Positions 32,016 through 44,639 of a stretch of DNA of 64,000 nucleotides are shown piece after piece (within the stretch, counting starts at the first letter, position 1; each line of letters begins with the position of its first letter). A program made the position numbers and the translations under genes. The notes under the pieces were generated by a model. It did not search any database, was not told the origin of the DNA, and saw only the letters and a program-made list of their open reading frames with translations. Source of the stretch: Melieria omissa (lineage: Eukaryota > Arthropoda > Insecta > Diptera > Ulidiidae); the NCBI GenBank assembly GCA_963971225.1, contig OZ020269.1, forward strand, positions 27,445,783-27,509,782, in the 5' to 3' direction.

Positions 32016-34345
32016 ATAATAAAACAAAATAAAAAATTAAAATAATTTAAAAAACAACATAAGAAAGCTAAATAAAAATAAAATAAAATAAAGTTAAATT
32101 AAACTAAAAAATCTAAATAAAACAAAATAAAATAAATAATAAAATAAATAAAACAAAAAAGAAAATAAAAATTAAAAAAAATAAAATAAAAAATTTAATA
32201 AAATAGAATGGAGTGCGGGGGGAGCGAGGCCGAGGGAAATAAAATAAAACAAATAAATTAAAATAAAAAATAATATAAATTAAATTTGATTAAAACAAAA
32301 AATTATAAAAAATAATAAAATAAAATAAAACATAAAATAAATTAAAATAAAATACAATAAAAAATAATAAAATAAAATAAAATAAAACATAAAATAAATT
32401 AAAATAAAATACAATAAAATAAAATAAAATAAAATAAAATAAAATAAAATAAAATAAAATAAAATAAAATAAAATAAAATAAAATAAAATAAAATAAAAT
32501 AAAATAAAATAAAATAAAATAAAATAAAATACAATAAAATAAAATACAATAAAATAAAATAAAATAAAATAAAATAAAATAAAATAAAATAAAATAAAAT
32601 AAAATAAAATAAAATAAAATAAAATAAAATAAAATAAAATAAAATAAAATAAAATAAAATAAAATAAAATAAAATAAAATAAAATACAATAAAATAAAAT
32701 ACAATAAAATAAAATAAAATAAAATAAAATAAAATAAAATAAAATAAAATAAAATAAAATAAAATAAAATAAAATAAAATAAAATAAAATAAAATAAAAT
32801 AAAATAAAATAAAATAAAATAAAATAAAATAAAATAAAATCAAGTAAAATAAAATCAAGTAAAATAAAATAAAATAAAATAAAATAAAATAAAATAAAAT
32901 AAAATAAAATAAAATAAAATAAAATAAAATAAAATAAAATAAAATAAAATCAAGTAAAATAAAATAAAATAAAATAAAATAAAATAAAATAAAATAAAAT
33001 AAAATAAAATCAAGTAAAATAAAATCAAGTAAAATAAAATAAAATAAAATAAAATAAAATAAAATAAAATAAAATAAAATAAAATAAAATAAAATAAAAT
33101 AAAATAAAATAAAATAAAATAAAATAAAATAAAATACAATAAAATAAAATACAATAAAATAAAATAAAATAAAATAAAATAAAATAAAATAAAATAAAAT
33201 AAAATAAAATAAAATAAAATAAAATAAAATCAAGTAAAATAAAATAAAATAAAATAAAATAAAATAAAATAAAATAAAATAAAATAAAATAAAATAAAAT
33301 AAAATAAAATAAAATAAAATAAAAAATTAAAATTCAATAAAAAATAAAAATAAAATTAAATTAAATTAAAAAAAATGGTGGGAATAAAAAAAAAATTGAA
33401 AAAAATAATATAAATGAAAATACAACCAAAAAGTAATGAAAATAAAAAATACAATGAATTATAATTAAAAAATAAAATAAAATAAAATAAAACAAAACAA
33501 AAAAATAAAAAAATTTAAAATTAAATAAAATTAAAATGATTAAAAACAAAATTAAATCCAATAAAATAAAAACCAAAATTAAAAAATTTAAATTTAAACT
33601 AAACAAATTGAAATAAATAAAAATAAAAAAAAATAAAATAAAATAAAATAAAATAAAATAAAATAAAATAAAATAAAATAAAATAAAATAAAATAAAATA
33701 AAATAAAATAACATAAAATAAAATAAAATAAAATCAAATAAAATAAAATAAAATCAAATAAAATAAAATAAAGTAAAAAAAATAAAATAAACTAAAATAA
33801 AATAAAATAAAATAAAATAAAATAAAATAAAACAAAAAAAAATAAAAAAATTTAAAATTAAAATGATTAAAAACAAAATTAAATCCAACAAAATAAAAAC
33901 CAAAATTAAAAAATTTAAATTTAAACTAAACAAATTGAAATAAATAAAAATAAAAAAATAAAATAAAATAAAATAAAATAAAATAAAATAAAATAAAATA
34001 AAAAATAAAATAAAATAAAACAAAACAAGAATGAAATAAAAAATAATATAAACTAAAATGGGGTGCGGGGCGAGGCCGTGGGAAATAAAATTAAAAAAAG
34101 TAATTAAACAAAATAATAATAAAAATTAAGGTAAAACAAAAAATTATGAAAATAAAAAAATATAAATGAAATATAATAATAAATAAAAAAATATAAATTA
34201 ATATTAAAAAAATAATACAAAGTAAAATATAATTAAATAAATTAAAATAAAAAATATAACAAATTAGTATTAAAAATAAAACAATATGTGAAATTAAATA
34301 AATTAAAATAAAATTAAATTAATTAGCAAATTAATTAATTAAGTA
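32016..34345. repeat. AAAAT satellite and degenerate A-rich flanks
   Basis: A 2.3-kb block built on AAAAT. The core from about 32399 to 33330 is nearly pure pentamers with occasional CAAGT and ACAAT variants; shorter pure blocks lie at about 33630-33710 and 33955-34015. A non-satellite segment of about 140 bp is present twice (33491-33635 and 33831-33960), so part of the array was duplicated. A G-rich island with GTGCGGGG and GCGAGGCCG also occurs twice (32206-32240, 34057-34090). Long IL-F-Y-F open frames on the minus strand are artefacts. Confidence 0.92.
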
Positions 34346-34435
34346 GATTAGTAAAATCCGGCTTCAACTGCCTGAAGCTGACATCCATATAATTTTTTGC
34401 TGACATAAGAATTGAAGCGGACCAACCATAGACAA

Positions 34436-34691
34436 CGCCGTGAGTCGCTGGATCACTTTGGGCGAGCTCGAGGCCAACATTCAAGACGTCATTGCCGAAT
34501 TAATGCCGAACATATGGGACCGAATCATCAAAAAGGCTATTTTCCAGTCCTTAGTCTGCGCCAACAGACCAACTAGTTTGGACGAGCTCGAGGCCAACTT
34601 TGGGGAAACATTGCTGGAATTACATCGCACATATTAGATCGAGTCATCAAAAATTTAACAGACTGTCATTCAAATGATGTGCTCTTTCATA
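34436..34691 (+). pseudogene. Tc1/mariner-type transposase C-terminal fragment
   Basis: Plus strand encodes LGELEANIQDVIAELMPNIW followed by a second, similar segment, CANRPTSLDELEANFGETL. After a stop, a KNLTDCHSNDVLFHT-type ending leads to TAA. The RPTSLDELEANI pattern and the final S-NDVLF match the C termini of IS630/Tc1-like transposases. Two related DELEAN segments in tandem indicate a small internal duplication. No catalytic motif or inverted end is seen. Confidence 0.58.
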
Positions 34692-37634
34692 CATAATGAC
34701 ATGAATGTAGTTTCAAAATAAAGTCAGAACCAATTCAATATACCACACCGACATTGATTTGTTTAAATTTAAATTCTGATTGTTCTTATTTGGTCACCTT
34801 TTATAAATGGTTAAACATTTTTAAGTATCAACTGATACTTGTGCACACTTAGCTTTTTTGTGCCCTTTCAAGTAAATAGCAAGCAAGACTAACCACTGAT
34901 TTTCATTCATTGAATGTAAAAGAAAGAAAAAACATACTTTTCAAACTGTCTGCAGTCAATTCACTTCGAAAGTAAATCTATAAATATCTGAGCCGAACCA
35001 GACTTCACTGCGAAAGCCTATCGAGTCAATGCCAATTGACTGTCTTTCAATGTGATTGTAACAGATACTTTGAATCACATCAAGTTTTTCAGGAATACAG
35101 GCTAATTATTTTTATATTCTGACTCGAATTGGTAAACGATTTTATTTTAAGTATTTTATTTTATTTTATTTTATTTTATTTCTTTTCATTTCAATTTCTT
35201 TTTGTATTCTTATTCACTCGCTACTCGAAAAGAATGTTACCGCAAAGCATTGTCGATACATTTAATTGAATTATTGTAAAAGAAAAATGCCGCTTAATTG
35301 TTTTTGTATGTCGAAATTATACGAAATAAGTGGGATTACGTGTAAACGTGCTGCCGCAACGGAATTCGGCAACAAAACATTTGCAATGCGCCAAATTATT
35401 TCCACTACCACTGGTAGTGAAATCACACACACACATACATATATCTGTCTGTCGGCAAAACCAATGCGATAATAAAATATCAATGCGCACGAGCCGCTGA
35501 ACAATGCCTTTGTTTAACTACAATTTGAAAAAAAAAATCTAAAGAAAAGAAGCAAACATTGTTTGGTGCTCGGGTGCGAGTTGCTGTTTGCTTTTTTAGG
35601 CAGACAGCAACAACATATGTTGGCATCTCCGATTCGTAGATATAAACAGAATATTGCCGAAATTAGTTTAACGGATGCTGAAGCAATTTTCAACAATTTA
35701 CACACAAACACACTTATGAACACACAGACACCCACATAGCCATAAACGTGGCTAATTGGAAAATTGAACTGTTCAGAAATGTGATAAATTTGAATAGTGC
35801 GCGCCCAAGCAATTCAATTGATTGCAGCCAAAGTTGGCCGCTTTGTTGCCACTTTGTTTTACTTACTCGTTGCGCTTCGATTTGCTTATTTGTTGTGTAT
35901 TCACGCCGCTTGCATGGAAGATTTACGCCGCGAAACGCGTTGCTGGCCGCTGCCGCTGTTCTTTTCTCTGATTGGACATAAATATTTATTTGGAAAATTA
36001 CTGTCGAAAAGAACAGCAAACTGATACAAAGCGCTGCGCGTTAATGGCAACGCGGAACTGCGGAAAAAGCAGTCGGGCCGCCACCAGCCGCCTGGCTTCA
36101 GCAACTTTTGCTCGTTCACTGAAATTTATGGAAATTGTAAATTCACTTTACTTTAACTTTTAACGACTGCAGCTTTTTAAGATTTTTTTCTCCGAAAATA
36201 TTCTTCCTAAATATTTATATTAAATTTTAATAATTTTAATTTTTTATTTTTGCTTAACCAGAATTTCGCCACAACTCAATGAAATCTTGTTGACAACACG
36301 CGGCGCACTTTGAACGTTAACGTTGTTATTTCAATTAACTTTTGGTTTGTTGTTTTTGTTACGATTTGTTGGCCTTGTTAGCGGGTAATGTTGACGCCGG
36401 CATTGCGCGCTTTCTACATAGAGCCGACAACACAACATTCGCCGCGTTCCTCACGTTCTGAATTCAATTTACCAACTGCTCTGCTTTGTGCCGTCGTTGC
36501 GTATCTTAAACCGATACAAATCGCTTACCGAATTTTTTCGGATTAGGGTTGCCACTCAACGGCACTTGTTACTTGTTTACCCAATGCCGAATCCCTTCCA
36601 TGGAACTTCCAATGCGACGCATGCGCCTTGATGCAGCAGCTGGCCGACAACAGCTGACACCGCACAGCCGACCGGCTTCGCAAAGCACGTGTACAGTGTA
36701 TTTGTTTGTGTAGGCGTGCAAATGAAAACAAAGTCAGCTGCTGTTTCGTGTCAGACAGCAATTTGCATTCGAATGTCGACGATTCGGTGCATTGTTTTTG
36801 CGCATTTGGAATGCAATTTGCTTCTTGGAACATTTTAATAGGAAAAAGTATAGGAAACACTGCGGAATCGAAAGGAGACTCTTGGATGCTTAAAGTTTGC
36901 ACTAAGTGAACTGTGAGGACTTGAAAAACTTAAAAAGGCTACAATAAATTTCAGCCCCAAACGCTGTTTTGGTTAACTTTTTCACTGCAACTTTTTACTT
37001 AGAAATGTAAAAATTCCAATTTCTTCGATTTAGTTCTTAGTGAAGGGGGTTTTGAATGCTCAATCCCTCATTTCAAACCACATCGTGGTGGCTGTAAAAT
37101 TACTTAAACATAAAACTTTTCACGCATAACGAAAATTTGAATATTTCTTCATTTACTTCACCAAAATTAAACAAAAAAGTATCAAAATTGAAGGACAACG
37201 TCAAATTAAAAAGTTATCTAAAGTTGTATGCTTCTTCTTCTTTTACTATGTCAAGATATACCATTAAATATTCAGCTTATTAATTTCGTATTTTTCCTAA
37301 AATTTCAAACTATTCTAAGGATAAAAAGGTGCACTCTTGAGACCAAGGAGGGTTCAGACGCCCACAAAGTAGAATGTTGCCATATGACAACAAAATAGCG
37401 AAAAGGTTAATTAAAATAATAAAATTTGGTGGTTTCATAAGAAGTTTTACTCAGACAAGTCTGTCATTTCCTGCAGAGAGAACTGTCGCTAAACGAAATT
37501 TTGTTTTTTTTCCAAGCTGCCTGCCATGGGTTCGAATCCCACTTAAAATTGTCCCTTGAACTTTTGCAAATATTTAAATTTTAAAATTTTGGATTTGTGG
37601 AATTTTTTTAATTGGACGAGAAGAAACAAAAGGA
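34692..37634. other. Noncoding DNA, no gene seen
   Basis: A TTTTA-type run lies at about 35150-35185, the same pentamer class as the satellite at 32 kb but inverted. Overlapping frames at 35714-36163 and 36543-36909 on both strands have no motif. A lone B-box-like GGGTTCGAATCCC is at about 37532. No gene supported. Confidence 0.45.
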
Positions 37635-37930
37635 GAAAGGAGGAAGAAATAGGGAGTTAAGGAAGTTTAAAAAATGTGTTTTTTTTATTAAAAAAATACT
37701 TTTTAATTTTAGTTTTTTTTAATATTTATCATCAAAACTGTTTTCTTAGGTTTACTCTGCGCATTTCTGAGCCAGAAAGGAGGAACAAATAGGGAGTTAA
37801 CGAAGTTTTAGAATAAAAATGTGGTTTTTTTCTGTTAAAAGAGGACTTTTTAATTTTTTTTTTTAATATTTACCATCAAAGCTGCTTTCTTAGGTTTACT
37901 CTGCTTGTCCTAAGCTTCTCTGAGCCATTA
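37635..37930. repeat. Tandem duplication, 140-bp unit
   Basis: GAAAGGAGGAAGAAATAGGG starts at 37635 and recurs with one change at 37775; both copies continue through AGGGAGTTAA, T-rich tracts, CATCAAA and CTTAGGTTTACTCTGC. Two copies only. Confidence 0.75.
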
Positions 37931-38221
37931 CCTCTTTATAGATGGCGCTGTCTTTCATAGAATTTAAATACACTTGAAAGTCAATGAATCATTGAGTTCC
38001 TTGACTGCACTGTTCTTTTTGTACAAAATTCACTTTGATGTTTCATTTTAGTGCCTCAATCCGAAGCTTCTCAAATTCGTTTGGAAAACTTTTTTTTTCA
38101 AAAACTAGGTTCTTTTCGTTATCGAATTAGCTTTAGGCATAAATTTGTATTGGAAACTGGCAATTGAAGAAAATTTTCCTTTGAAAAACATCAAACACTT
38201 TATTATTATATATGATGTAGT

Positions 38222-38364
38222 CAGGAGCGCACACAAGGAGGGGTTTTGGGGGTTCAAACCTTCCTCCTAACATAAAAATTGCTGATCCCAAATATGGTTT
38301 CAAATGGTACTGAGCTCAAAAGTTGTTCGAAGTCCCCCCAAAATGAAATCCTGTGTAAGCCAAT
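38222..38364. mobile_element. G-run MITE family, fourth copy
   Basis: Begins CAGGAGCGCACACAAGG and ends TGTGTAAGCCAATG. The left side has GGGGTTTTGGGGGTTCAAAC, the core ATATGGTTTCAAATGGTACT with GAGCTCAAAAGTTGTTC, and the right side CCCCCCAAAATGAAATCC. ATGTAGT before and ATGTAAT just after may be a decayed target duplication. Confidence 0.62.
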
Positions 38365-39859
38365 GAATGTAATTTAAACTAAAACAAAACAAAAAATTAT
38401 GAATTGAAAAATTTATTATAAAAATTCAAAATTCATTTATTATAATAAAAAATAAGCATCTAAGGCCACAGATCTGCAAGATTGCAATCTCTGCCCGCAA
38501 AAAAACTGTTCAACAAATTAGTCAATTTAGTGGAATCACTTTGTGCATTTCCGTAAGCAAAGATATTTCATTCCAACCTCATATAAAGAACACTTGAAAT
38601 AGAACTTTATTTGCAGATTTTTTTCAATCCTTTCACTTGAAACAATTCATTTATACGCTTCGCACATTTACGCTGCCAACCATTTAATGGCCTCAAAAAC
38701 AAAAAAAAAACAGAAATAAATTTCAATGAACGTAAACTTGATGCAACAATTAATTGCATTTACAATTGTTGCATTTCACTTTAATTTGTCAGTTTCACGC
38801 TAACGCACACAACGGACCGTCAGCGTCACTTCGTCATCAACACAAGTTCTGACAATTTAATTACAATATTCAATTCGTTTACGAGAGACGAGCCATTGCT
38901 GCGCACACAAAATATGGGCCCACATTGCGTATGAGTGACCCATTCACCATTCATGCGGCAACTCCACTCACGCACGGTAGGTATGGATGTGTTAGTGGCC
39001 CGTTAGTCTGGTGCACACGCAATTAGTGCACGTCTCACTTGCGTAAACGTTTGCTACGTGCCATGCATTTCGATTTGGATTTGGTTTTGTGTGTTTGTTT
39101 TCTGTTTAATTTTTGCTGTTGCTGCTGTCAGTCGAGCAATAAATTTTTATGAATCGGAGGAGTGTCTTCTGTGTAAAAGAATCAAATGCTCTGTATGTTG
39201 AAATAGCTTTTCAAAGTTGCAATTTTGCAGCTGGTTACTGAATTTCGTGGAAGTGTGCGAGTGCACTTTGGTTGGTATAAATTTTTGAAGGCTGAAAAAT
39301 GTATGAACCACATTTTTCATCATCATATCATATATATCATCATATATATATATATATTTTGTATTGATGAACTTTAGATCTTTCTCTCTTGTTTACTGTT
39401 TACATCAAAGTAAAGAGATATTTTTCGAAGCAACCACAACATACACTTTGGCGGGTTAGAAAGAGTTGAAGGCCAAAGGTCACAAACCTGCCAATTTTTT
39501 TCTCCTTCTAACAACAACACAATCAAGCAACCCAAATACCTTTACAAGGATTATTTGTAGGCATTAGCATAAATATGAAAAAAAAAGCTTCAAAGCTATG
39601 AAATGCGATACATTGCATTGGCGCCTTAATGGAAAAGTGATGAGGGATTGAATTGTTGAAAAGGATTTGAAAGCACGAGTAGAAGTATTTACGGCAATTT
39701 TAACCGACTCATTTTTGCCCTACAAGAGCTATGACTATCACTTTTGTTTACCAAATTAAATTTATTCAATTTGGTTTCACATGGGTTAAAAGTTTCGAAT
39801 TTAATTAGCTTTGAGGAATGGAAATAAACAAAATGTTTCATTTTTTAATCGTATTTTGA
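38365..39859. other. Noncoding DNA, no gene seen
   Basis: AT-rich with a (TA)n run at about 39343-39358. No domain, RNA or repeat boundary recognised. Confidence 0.45.
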
Positions 39860-40060
39860 CCTCGACAGACCAGCAGTAATTGGCTGGGTTTGCATACCAG
39901 AGGCTCTAGGTTCAATTCCTGGTTCAGGCTCGTTAAACATTTATGTACTTTTATTGCTACCCAAATCAAGTAGATGACAGCACCTCAGATTCAGCTTTAA
40001 AATGTGTGTTTCCTTATCCTTTCGTCATTCATTTGAAATGTGTGCCATGTTGAGAGAATA
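39860..40060 (+). mobile_element. tRNA-derived SINE, family 1, diverged
   Basis: Head ACCTCGACAGACCAGCAG and GGTTTGCATACCAG, B-box-like GGTTCAATTCC, then ATGTACTTTTATTGCTACCC. The 3' end has CATTCATTTGAAATGTGTG, matching the family terminus. More substitutions than other copies. Confidence 0.7.
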
Positions 40061-41000
40061 GTGTTGCATACACATTTCAAACAGGTGCAACTTTTCGTAT
40101 TACAATGGTTTCTCATACAAAAGCAGCCACTATTACCCTCCTGTAATGTTTATTTTTATTTTCTTCAAAGCTCACCTTCGCAGCCGTTCGCCAATTATAC
40201 ATATTTTCTATTTTTGAAGCTAACGTTATGAAAGATTTCCTGGAATATGCCATTTTAATAAATCGCACGGTTGAATTATTATTGCATTTATGTTTTCTTC
40301 ATGTTGGTAATACTATCAGTTCGTTACATGGATGTATATTTTTACCGTTATTTGGTGTTTGGGTTTTGCATAACAAATTCACAAACAAGTTGTCAGTGTT
40401 TGAGGCGTTTTGCGAATTTTATGGTTTTCACAAAGCGTTGCTATCGTTAAAGGAATCACTTCGAACGCATTATTTATGGGGAAGAGATATTAATTTATTT
40501 ATAAATAGGCACCGATTAACACTCATTGGAGTAATGTTATGCAGTTGGGGAAGAAATTCACAGTGCTACAAGTGAATTCCCATCTATGAAAGCCTGGAGG
40601 CACAAAAGGGTAAGACAGAATTTTGACGTAGAACTCTACATGGATAGATTTAAGATGGATTGCGAAGTGGAAGCAGAGTTATAGGAAGGAGGTAGAAGGT
40701 TCAAGATATTGGTTTATTATTTATAAATAGGCACAGATTAACAACTTACCAAATAAAAAAAATTAATTAATCAATCATTGGAGTAACGTTACGCAGTTGA
40801 AAAGGGAATTCACATTGCTATTCAAATCAATGAAGGACTATGGCCAAAGTATGACTTGAACAAGACGCAGCAACTGCTTGAAAATATCTGGGGGAATAAC
40901 GCAAGACTCACTGTCGTTCTTAAGGGTCATTGACCTATGGGGGCACAATCGATTTGGTTACAAATACTCTTCAACAATCATTGTCGTAATTGTGACATTG
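40061..41000. other. Noncoding DNA with an 80-bp duplicated segment
   Basis: TATTTATAAATAGGCACCGA (about 40496) and TATTTATAAATAGGCACAGA (about 40718) start two copies of a segment that continues with CATTGGAGTAATGTTATGCA or CATTGGAGTAACGTTACGCA and GAATTCACA-like sequence. The second copy carries an inserted AT-rich stretch. The 115-codon frame at 40228-40575 has no motif. Confidence 0.45.
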
Positions 41001-41500
41001 TCCTTTCCTTTCCTTTCCTTTCCTTTCCTTTCCTTTCCTTTCCTTTCCTTTCCTTTCCTTTCCTTTCCTTTCCTTTCCTTTCCTTTCCTTTCCTTTCCTT
41101 TCCTTTCCTTTCCTTTCCTTTCCTTTCCTTTCCTTTCCTTTCCTTTCCTTTCCTTTCCTTTCCTTTCCTTTCCTTTCCTTTCCTTTCCTTTCCTTTCCTT
41201 TCCTTTCCTTTCCTTTCCTTTCCTTTCCTTTCCTTTCCTTTCCTTTCCTTTCCTTTCCTTTCCTTTCCTTTCCTTTCCTTTCCTTTCCTTTCCTTTCCTT
41301 TCCTTTCCTTTCCTTTCCTTTCCTTTCCTTTCCTTTCCTTTCCTTTCCTTTCCTTTCCTTTCCTTTCCTTTCCTTTCCTTTCCTTTCCTTTCCTTTCCTT
41401 TCCTTTCCTTTCCTTTCCTTTCCTTTCCTTTCCTTTCCTTTCCTTTCCTTTCCTTTCCTTTCCTTTCCTTTCCTTTCCTTTCCTTTCCTTTCCTTTCCTT
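41001..41500. repeat. (TCCTT)100 perfect pentanucleotide array
   Basis: Exactly 500 bp of uninterrupted TCCTT, followed by about 70 bp of degenerate CCCATCCCTT-type units to 41571. It is pure pyrimidine on this strand. Open frames of 185-293 codons on both strands are produced by the repeat and are not genes. Confidence 0.97.
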
Positions 41501-41571
41501 CCCATCCCTTCCCATCCCTTCCCATACCTTCCCATCCCTTCCCGTCCCGTCCCTTCCTTTCCCTTCCCTGA

Positions 41572-43304
41572 CAAAGCCGGTCCAGGACTTGTTGACCGTA
41601 ACTATTGACTGCCTCGGTGTGATTGACTCTCAATTCCTTTCGCCAGACCAAACTGAGCCAGAACACACAGCACCATGTGGATGCACTCAAATGTTTGAGA
41701 GGAAAATGTTCAGATACTCGAAAGATGATTTGTTCTGGAAATCGTTGCTCATCATTTAACAAGAACTCGTCTATCATATTCCTGCAAGACCCAAGCATTT
41801 TGTCAGACCAAACTCAGACCAAAATTGGAATCAGACAGTTGCGTTTTGTTTATTAACAAACTCATGAAAATAAAAATGATCATCGAACGAAATGGTTTGT
41901 TTTAAAAAATCGGCTTTCACTTTGGTTTGCTTTGTCGCGCAATAAAGGAATTGTTGGCACTGTGCTTAGTCTGGTGGTTCGAGGTCCTCAGAGAGCTGAG
42001 ATTGCCAAGTCCAAAATTTTCCTTCGGAAGAGGCGTGGTCTTGCCTTGATAAATTTAGAACTAAATCGAGTGGTAAATACCTAATTTTTTTAAACCAACA
42101 CCTCTTGGTTTGTTGGACAAACTTTGGCGTACTGGACAGCGGCCTGTGAATGGTATCATTTGCTCATCCATTGAATATCGTCCATTCGCTTGTCTCGGAA
42201 TTTTTAAGCAAGCGTTTTTAACTGAATCAATAATTGGCTTACAAATTAATTAGCACTTAAAAATAAAAAAAACCAACTTTTTTAGAGACATAAGACCCGA
42301 TACGCACAATTGAGGCACTCGTTAAAATGTTTAGCTAAAAGGCATTTTTATTGCATCAAATTACTTCAATTGGCTTGAAACAGTAAAATTTATAATTGTT
42401 TTAGCGAAAATATGCCCACTTCACTATTTGTTAACGATTAGTACTCTTGTAATTGAAATCACAACTTACTTCTGCGGCTCAGTTTGACAAAACTGAAATG
42501 TGACGCAAGAATTCCGCAATAATTGAAGTAATGATAAAGAGAACAGCTCAATAATGTGAGAAACAAACATAAAGAAAAAGCAGGGAAATCGATGCATGCC
42601 GGTCTATTTGACATCGGTCAGATAGAAGCGAAAATATTAAAATCGAAAACCACCCGCACAATCGATGCATCACGGTCTGAAAGGGTTAACAGCAATAATA
42701 ATTATAATAACAATAAAAAATATGTAATAAAAATTGCCTTAAAATATATCATTAATATTTCAACAGAAAACCGAAAGCTTTAAATCCTAATTGAAATACA
42801 ATAAACGTTAATGCTACGTTTTCGTACGTTCATCTGTCTGCTTCATCTTTATTCCGTGGACCATTAAAGCGTCTGCGTCTGCCATGCAGACGAAAAATAA
42901 ACAATGCACAAAACATTCCATCGACTGTCTCTGGCATATCTTGATTAATTATGTGACGAAACTGCGGACATGCTGTCGCCAACACCAATTAAGGTGGGTC
43001 ACCAGACACCGAGACGTGGTCATTACGTAAATGCGGCAGTGGCCATTGCACGCAATTCACAAGACCGAACCGAATTTTATCCAATCGCCATGTTGCGCTG
43101 ATTGGCGTAAATTTTTTCATTAAAAAATCATAAATAATAATTACTCGCTTAATCTTTGTTTGTATTCGGCAGCTTACAAGATTAATTGGTTTTTGTAATT
43201 ACTTTTTTTTATAAAACATGCAAATGTGACAAGGAAATATGGCTCATATTTAATAAATCTGGAATGGAAGTTTAATTCAATGTCACTCGGTAGGAGAGCA
43301 GGCG
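41572..43304. other. Noncoding DNA, no gene seen
   Basis: Unique-looking sequence with AT-rich blocks. No motif in any open frame. Confidence 0.45.
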
Positions 43305-43447
43305 TCGATAATCCAGCGGGTAGCGCGCTGGCTTCTCACACCAAATGCCCCAGGTTCGAATCGCAGCTGGGGCTGTTGAAACACTCGTCTACTTCTAGCG
43401 CTCTCCACTTGAAGTAGATGAGAATTAAAAGATCCTTGGCAGAACCT
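43305..43447 (+). mobile_element. tRNA-derived SINE, family 1, short copy
   Basis: Head GCGTCGATAATCCAGCGGGT, GCGCGCTGGCTTCTCACACC, B box GGTTCGAATC, then ACACTCGTCTACTTCTAGCG. It stops soon after CTTGGCAGAACCTGCCTG, lacking the CATGAAATG-type 3' end, so it is 3'-shortened. Confidence 0.78.
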
Positions 43448-44639
43448 GCCTGCCTGTGTCTCCGCCATGTTAGTTTATTATTCAGCATAACTGTTTGTCT
43501 TTCTCAGAGCTTTACACTCTCAAATTGCTCTTCATCTCCTTTTCATTCATTTTAATTTTTTTAAATGACGTCACAGTCTGTAAAAATTGTATGTTCATAG
43601 ACCGAAATAAGTAAATAAATAATATTGTCATAGTCTAAAAATTTTATGTTCATAGACTGAAATAAGTAAAAACATTAAAAAAAATACAAAAAGTTAAAAA
43701 TAAAAATTGCATATTGTTCTCAGCATCTGTGCGTCAATATTCCATTGTTATGTTTTGTTTTCATTCAAATTTTTGTGTATAATTTTGCATTATTTCACTT
43801 CAGTAATTTGTTTCCAAACAAACTGTGAAGACTTAAAGACTGGAAGCTCAAACGTTTCCCTTCCCTGTGGTTAATTCCTGAAAATCTTTTTACCACGAAT
43901 TTCGTATGAAAATCTGAAAAGTTCAAATAACCGTAAAACTCACACTATTGCACATGTACAAAGTTCAATTTTGCAGGCATTTAAATTAAGATTTAATTCT
44001 AGAAGAAACGAGGGTAAACCAATAAGTGCCTCAAAAAAAATTTAAGAGATCATAGCATGCAAACAAGTTTTTATTTTTTTTTAAAGTTAGCACATTTGTC
44101 TTCTGGGACTATTGCCGTAGTTGCCTAAAAGAAGATAGGTAGATAACATTTTGTCTGATCTGCTCAGAGTTAATTGCGAATCTTAATGTTTTGACCTCAA
44201 CTGTTGTAGTTGAGGTTAAGACCTCAACTAAGTCTGGGACTTGATTGTGGACTTCATTTTTAAATCAAGTAAACTGTTCACAGTCTTGTAAAGTAGCAAC
44301 TCTTCACAGTCCTTTCTTCTTACTAATTAAATCACAATGTCCATTTTGTTATGCTAAACCAGACATTGGTGCGCGAAAAATTGTTCAAGATCCGCTTTTA
44401 AAGCTTTTAAATTTGTTTTTTGCGTAAAGGAACTGTGGAAAGGTGGAAAAACATGTATATAACTAAACAGAAACAAATCAACATTTTCAGACCTAAACTT
44501 CAGTTATTGATAGTCGTTTCCCTGATTTGTGACAGAGTGCCAAAATTTGGATTCTGAAATCATAAAAAATAAAAAAATGTTACGACACTTTTTAATTCGT
44601 TTTTAATGTAAGAGACTTGACGAAACTCAGATCTCTTTG
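43448..44639. other. Noncoding DNA with a ~58-bp two-copy repeat
   Basis: TGTATGTTCATAGACCGAAA near 43588 and TTATGTTCATAGACTGAAAT near 43644 define two tandem copies. Otherwise featureless. Confidence 0.4.

Noticed and set aside
32280..33233. 317-codon minus-strand open frame (ILFYF repeats)
   Set aside because: Pure translation of the AAAAT satellite; the pentamer leaves several frames open.
37515..37550. B-box GGGTTCGAATCCC as a tRNA or SINE
   Set aside because: No A box or tRNA-like head at the proper distance; no body shared with other copies.
40228..40575. 115-codon plus-strand frame
   Set aside because: No domain; its 3' part is a segment that is duplicated at 40718, indicating noncoding repeat.
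40878..41798. Long frames on both strands across TCCTT (FPFLS and KERKG repeats)
   Set aside because: Produced by 100 identical pentamers; mutually overlapping, no nonrepetitive domain.
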